NCBI GenBank assembly: GCA_002386405.1
Contig: DGIP01000098.1
Span: 1 to 10,718 of the forward strand
Source: Stenotrophomonas maltophilia
Lineage (GTDB): Bacteria > Pseudomonadota > Gammaproteobacteria > Xanthomonadales > Xanthomonadaceae
Length of the DNA: 10,718 nucleotides
Direction: 5' to 3'
Positions 7,401-10,718 of the stretch are shown here, in pieces. A program made the position numbers and the translations under genes. The notes beneath the pieces are model-generated. The model did no database searches and was not told the origin of the DNA. It worked only from the letters and a program-made list of their open reading frames with translations. The first letter of the stretch is position 1. Every line of letters begins with the position of its first letter.

Positions 7401-7480
7401 GCAGTTGCGGCTCCTGAATCGTAGCGGTTCGCCATCGCTGCATGTGACGGCGGTCCCATCCAGGCACCACCCGCAACTGC
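7401..7480. promoter_or_regulatory. 10-bp inverted repeat spanning the divergent promoter region
   Basis: GCAGTTGCGG (7401-7410) and its exact reverse complement CCGCAACTGC (7471-7480) lie 60 bp apart in the 216-bp gap between the AraC/GyrI regulator and the M28 peptidase. They could be paired half-sites for a looping or dimeric regulator, the divergent AraC-type protein being the obvious candidate. Members of the Rob group usually bind asymmetric sites as monomers, so the link is tentative. I found no convincing -35/-10 pair for either gene here. Confidence 0.35.
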
Positions 7481-7549
7481 TCCGATGGGCAGCGGCGCCG
7501 CAATGCGGCACGGTGCAATGGACCTGCGCCCGCCATTGGAGAGATTGCC

Positions 7550-9460
7550 ATGCCGCTCGACATCCCGTTTGCCCGCCACGTCCAGGGCCACTTCGACAAC
7601 ACCGTGGCGCGCAACCTGCGCTCGCGCGGCGTGCCGCGACAGCCGCTGCCGCCCTCCGGGGCGCGCCCCCTGACCGTGCGCAATGGCCGCGAATGGCTGG
7701 TCAACGCACTGGCGCTGTCCTCGGCGATGGCGCTTGCCCGCGTGCCGCCGCGCGCGCCGCAGGGAGCAGGCACTGCCACGGTCGCCGCCTTCCTGCCCGG
7801 CGCACATGCCCATGGCGGTGCCGGCTACCAGGCGGTACCGATGGCGACCGATGTGCCAACCGCACCCTCCGCGGCACTGGGCCACATCGCCAATGCCGCT
7901 ACCCTCAGCTGCGTTGCGCAACCGCGCCAGTGCCCGCTCACGCTTGCCGCCGGCACGTTGGCTGCCGCAACGGTGATGACCAGTGCGGCCGCCGGCGCCG
8001 TGGTGGGGTTCGTGCTGGGCCGCGACAGCGCATTGGACGCCAACAACGCCGACCGCACGCCCGCACCTGCCTCGCTTCCGCTGACCCTGTACGACCTGCT
8101 ACCCGACGAACAACGCCACCGGCTGCTGGAAATCGTCCGCGACTGCGGCACCGACGCGGCGGCCTGCACCGCGCCGGCGATCCGGTCGTTGTTGCAGGAC
8201 CTGCCTGAGGACACGCGCCGCCAGATCATGGTGACGCTCGGCGTGGCCCGCCAAGCGGAAACGCACGGGCACGGCGGCTGGCCGAGCGGCGCCGATGCCG
8301 CTGCGCTCGCGCCCATGCTGTCGTGGGTAGATTGGGCGGCCGAACTGCTGGGCAGCGTGGTGAGCCCGGCACAGGCCCGCTTCGAGCTGGACCTGGAACA
8401 GATCGCGCAGGCCACGCTCGGCGCGCAGCAGCCGGGCATGACCGGCGCGCTGCGCGAGTCGGCTGCCAACGCTGCCCGCTTCGATACGATCCGCGCCTTG
8501 TTCAAGCGCGACGGCCACACCCTGCAGCAGTTGCCGTTCACCGGCAGCACGCGCGACAGCTTCGGTTTCAACCAGACCTACCACGGCTGCAACCTGATGC
8601 TGGAATTCGCGGGCGTGGGTACCCCGGCCCGGACCCTGATGGTGCTCGCCCATGGCGACATGACCGGCGCACGCGACGGCTCCAGCGGTGCCAGCGACAA
8701 CGGCACCGGGCTGGCCACGCTGCTGGCGCTTGCCCGGAAGCTGGGCGCGGAAACACTGCCCGAGGGCATGCGCGTGCAGCTGATGGTGACCGATCTGGAA
8801 GAGCACGGCATGCTGGGCGCCAAGGCCTACGCCGAGCAGTGCCTGGCGCAGGCCAGCTGTCCGGACGTGGCGCTCAACCTGGACATGACCGGGCGCGGCG
8901 ATGGCATGACGTTGTCCGGCTCGGACCGCCATCACCTGTACATGGATGGCGATTCGCGCGCGTTGCAGCCACCCGCGGCGCCGGTCACCGCTGCGGAAGC
9001 GCAGCTGCGGCGCCTGCTCGAAGCTGCCGCCGGCGAGGTCGGGCTGACCGTGCATGACAGCGCTGGCTGGGTGATGCAGTCCGATCAGATTGCCCTGCAG
9101 CGCGAAGGCGTTCCGGCGCTGGGCATGAACCTGGCCGACGCCGCCGACATCCCCCTTGAGCGCGACATGCAGCAGGCCCGTGCGCGGTTGTGGCTGGCCA
9201 ATGCAGACGTGGACTGGAGCCGGTTCGAGCACTACCTCAATGGCACCCTGGGACCGGACGAGACGCAGGCGATGGAAACCCGGATGGATGCCATGGAACA
9301 CGCCATGCACGCTTACAAGGCGTTGCCGCTGTCACCTGCGATGGCGCGCATCCACAACCGGTACGACCAGCTGGACCAGGTCGACCCGCGCCGCGCGATG
9401 GCCGCGCTGGCGGTGCTGGAAGGCGCCATCGACGCGTGGCTGCACGCGCCCGCGCCCTGA
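7550..9460 (+). CDS. M28-type Zn metallopeptidase with long unrecognised N-terminal region
   Basis: A 636-residue protein whose residues about 335-530 form an M28 (aminopeptidase-like) exopeptidase core. Visible elements: LAHGDM (367-371, His368 and Asp370), SGASDNGTG (379-387, bridging Asp383), TDLEEHGMLGA (414-424, Glu417/Glu418), LNLDMTG (442-448, Asp445) and SDQIALQREGVPALGM (511-526). The usual following His-Thr-x-x-Asp, which supplies the fifth metal ligand, is absent; the corresponding stretch reads DIPLERDM (533-540). Residues 1-334 match no family I recognise. They include two hydrophobic stretches (about 49-62 and 129-157) and CX6C pairs (Cys121/128, Cys199/206); the core has CX5C (Cys431/437). 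Paired cysteines favour an extracytoplasmic location, yet there is no ordinary N-terminal signal peptide. A C-terminal helical extension (about 545-636) follows the core. Start: GGAGAG (7538-7543) is six bases before the ATG. The reading frame ends in tandem TGA TAA. By hand count about a third of Leu codons are not CTG, versus about 15 percent in the antiporter gene. Peptidase fold is confident; activity, substrate and location are not. Confidence 0.85.
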   Translation: MPLDIPFARHVQGHFDNTVARNLRSRGVPRQPLPPSGARPLTVRNGREWLVNALALSSAMALARVPPRAPQGAGTATVAAFLPGAHAHGGAGYQAVPMATDVPTAPSAALGHIANAATLSCVAQPRQCPLTLAAGTLAAATVMTSAAAGAVVGFVLGRDSALDANNADRTPAPASLPLTLYDLLPDEQRHRLLEIVRDCGTDAAACTAPAIRSLLQDLPEDTRRQIMVTLGVARQAETHGHGGWPSGADAAALAPMLSWVDWAAELLGSVVSPAQARFELDLEQIAQATLGAQQPGMTGALRESAANAARFDTIRALFKRDGHTLQQLPFTGSTRDSFGFNQTYHGCNLMLEFAGVGTPARTLMVLAHGDMTGARDGSSGASDNGTGLATLLALARKLGAETLPEGMRVQLMVTDLEEHGMLGAKAYAEQCLAQASCPDVALNLDMTGRGDGMTLSGSDRHHLYMDGDSRALQPPAAPVTAAEAQLRRLLEAAAGEVGLTVHDSAGWVMQSDQIALQREGVPALGMNLADAADIPLERDMQQARARLWLANADVDWSRFEHYLNGTLGPDETQAMETRMDAMEHAMHAYKALPLSPAMARIHNRYDQLDQVDPRRAMAALAVLEGAIDAWLHAPAP

Positions 9461-9461
9461 T

Positions 9462-9499
9462 AAAAACCCACCCCGCCCGGCCCGCACCGGCCGGGGTGG
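9462..9499 (-). terminator. Intrinsic terminator of the O-acetylhomoserine sulfhydrylase gene
   Basis: An 8-bp GC-rich stem (9468-9475 with 9492-9499), a C/C mismatch and a further 4-bp stem (9477-9480 with 9487-9490) close a six-base loop. On the minus strand the hairpin is followed by GGTTTTTAT (the run of A at 9462-9466 on the plus strand), giving a standard Rho-independent layout. It begins about 7 bases after the minus-strand stop codon at 9507-9509. On the plus strand it sits just past the peptidase stop, but without a T-run on that side. Confidence 0.75.
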
Positions 9500-9506
9500 T
9501 CCCGCC

Positions 9507-10718
9507 TCACGCCTTGGCGAGCGCCTGCTCCAGATCGGCCAGCAGGTCGTCCACGTGTTCGATGCCGATCGACAGCCGCACCGTGTCTTCACTCACTCCG
9601 GCCCGTTCCAGTTCCGCCGCATCCAGCTGGCGGTGCGTGGTCGATGCCGGATGGGTGGCCAGCGACTTGGCATCGCCCAGGTTCACCAACCGGGTAAAGA
9701 GCTGCAGGGCATCCAGGAAGCGCGCACCTGCTTCGCGCCCGCCCGGCAGGCCGAAGGTCAGCACGCCGGAGCCGTGCCCGCGCAGGTAGCGCTGCACCAG
9801 CGCATGCTCGGGGTGGTCGGGCAGCGCCGCGTAGTTCACCCACGCCACCTTGGCGTGGTCGCGCAGGAAGTCGGCAATGGCCAGCGCGTTGGCATTGATC
9901 CGGTCCAGCCGCAGCGCCAGCGTTTCAATGCCCTGCAGGATCAGGAAGGCATTGAACGGCGACAACGCCGCGCCGGTATTTCGCAGCGGCACCACCCGGG
10001 CGCGCCCGATGTAGGCCGCCGGACCCAGCGCCTCGGTATAGACCACGCCGTGGTAGCTCACATCCGGCTCGTTGAGGCGGCGGAAGCGCTGCTTGTGTTC
10101 GGCCCACGGGAACCGGCCCGAATCGACGATCGCCCCACCTACGCTGGTGCCGTGCCCTCCCAGGTACTTGGTCAGCGAATGCACCACGATGTCCGCGCCG
10201 AAGTCGAATGAGCGCTGCAGGTACGGGGTGGCCACGGTGTTGTCGACGATCAGCGGCACCCCGTGCGCATGCGCGATGTCGGCCACCGCCTGGATGTCGG
10301 TGATGTTGCCGCGCGGGTTGCCGATGGACTCGACGAACACCGCCTTGGTGCGGTCATCGATGAGCCCGGCGAACGCATCGGGATCGCGGTAATCGGCGAA
10401 CCGGGTCTGGATGCCGAACTGCGGCAGCGTGTGCGCGAACAGGTTGTAGGTGCCACCGTACAACGCGCTGGACGCCACGATGTTGTCGCCCGCTTCGGCG
10501 ATGGTCTGGATCGCGTAGGTGATGGCCGCCTGCCCCGACGCCAGCGCCAGTGCGCCGATGCCGCCTTCCAGCGCGGCCAGGCGCTGCTCCAGCACGTCGG
10601 TGGTCGGGTTCATGATGCGCGTGTAGATGTTGCCCGGCACCTTCAGGTCGAACAGGTCCGCCGCGTGCTGGGTATCGTCGAAGGCGTAGGCCACGGTCTG
10701 GTAGATCGGCACGGCCAC
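9507..10718 (-). CDS. metY: O-acetylhomoserine sulfhydrylase (aminocarboxypropyltransferase), 5' end outside window
   Basis: The C-terminal 403 residues of a PLP enzyme of the Cys/Met metabolism family; the first 20-30 residues lie beyond the right edge. Members make homocysteine from O-acetylhomoserine and sulfide, or act on methanethiol to give methionine, in the cytosol as tetramers. Counting from the window edge, visible elements are VPIYQTVAYAFDD (3-15), YTRIMNPT (32-39, phosphate contact from the partner subunit), SGQAA (61-65), VDNT (158-161, Asp159 to the PLP ring), the Schiff-base Lys184 in VHSLTKYLGGHGTS, and RLSIGIEH (381-388, carboxylate-binding Arg). HADLFDL/GNIYTRIMNPT-type spelling and the long insert around 200-250 favour MetY over MetB, MetC or MetZ. 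The apparent GTG at the edge is an internal Val codon, not a start. An intrinsic terminator follows the stop. No other methionine or sulfur genes are visible here. Family is certain; distinction from O-succinylhomoserine enzymes is by sequence character. Confidence 0.93.
   Translation of the reverse strand: MAVPIYQTVAYAFDDTQHAADLFDLKVPGNIYTRIMNPTTDVLEQRLAALEGGIGALALASGQAAITYAIQTIAEAGDNIVASSALYGGTYNLFAHTLPQFGIQTRFADYRDPDAFAGLIDDRTKAVFVESIGNPRGNITDIQAVADIAHAHGVPLIVDNTVATPYLQRSFDFGADIVVHSLTKYLGGHGTSVGGAIVDSGRFPWAEHKQRFRRLNEPDVSYHGVVYTEALGPAAYIGRARVVPLRNTGAALSPFNAFLILQGIETLALRLDRINANALAIADFLRDHAKVAWVNYAALPDHPEHALVQRYLRGHGSGVLTFGLPGGREAGARFLDALQLFTRLVNLGDAKSLATHPASTTHRQLDAAELERAGVSEDTVRLSIGIEHVDDLLADLEQALAKA

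Noticed and set aside
7334..7921. Upstream extension of the AraC/GyrI frame to 491 residues
   Set aside because: The extra 196 residues are low-complexity Arg/Gly/Ala sequence overlapping the peptidase gene on the other strand. The ATG at 7333 has a good ribosome-binding site and starts just ahead of the HTH domain.
10707..10718. GTG at the right edge as the start of the sulfhydrylase
   Set aside because: Family members have 20-30 further residues ahead of the VPIYQT region, so this is an internal Val codon and the gene continues past the window.
1..10718. CRISPR arrays, tRNA or rRNA genes, insertion sequences, prophage or toxin-antitoxin genes
   Set aside because: None seen on reading both strands. 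There are no regular spaced repeats, transposase or integrase motifs, and no cloverleaf-like segments in the short intergenic gaps.

Overview
The window looks like core chromosome of a high-GC gammaproteobacterium of the Xanthomonadaceae, most likely Stenotrophomonas. The evidence is the strongly GC-biased third codon positions, the gene families present, and a GTAG-type inverted REP pair at the left edge that resembles the SMAG elements of Stenotrophomonas maltophilia. The genus call is an inference from sequence character; no database search was possible.

Layout, left to right. A palindromic REP-like pair (1-66) is followed by a minus-strand YheS-type ABC-F ATPase (72-1925). A 333-bp divergent intergenic region then holds a very AT-rich island (23 of 78 bases G/C over 2091-2168) with a hairpin plus T6 run, a perfect TTGACA and an 8-bp tandem repeat. 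It leads into a plus-strand TonB-dependent outer-membrane receptor (2259-4652). A 15-bp-stem hairpin separates the receptor from a YbaL-type CPA2 cation/proton antiporter (4749-6449). The antiporter converges on, and shares stop-codon bases with, a minus-strand AraC-family regulator carrying a GyrI-like ligand domain (6446-7333). A 216-bp divergent region with a spaced 10-bp inverted repeat separates the regulator from an unusual 636-residue M28-type metallopeptidase (7550-9460). The right edge holds a minus-strand O-acetylhomoserine sulfhydrylase (9507 to beyond 10718) with its own intrinsic terminator next to the peptidase stop.

These genes do not form one pathway. They cover ribosome-associated ATPase function, outer-membrane uptake, ion homeostasis, small-molecule-responsive transcription, proteolysis and methionine/sulfur metabolism. 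The only pair whose arrangement suggests a functional link is the divergent AraC/GyrI regulator and M28 peptidase.

I do not see a clear undescribed multi-gene system. The item most worth following up is the M28 protein. It keeps four of the five expected metal-ligand motifs but lacks the usual C-terminal His-Thr-x-x-Asp site. It also has an unrecognised N-terminal half of about 300 residues with paired cysteines and an internal hydrophobic segment, and its leucine codon use is less biased than its neighbour's.
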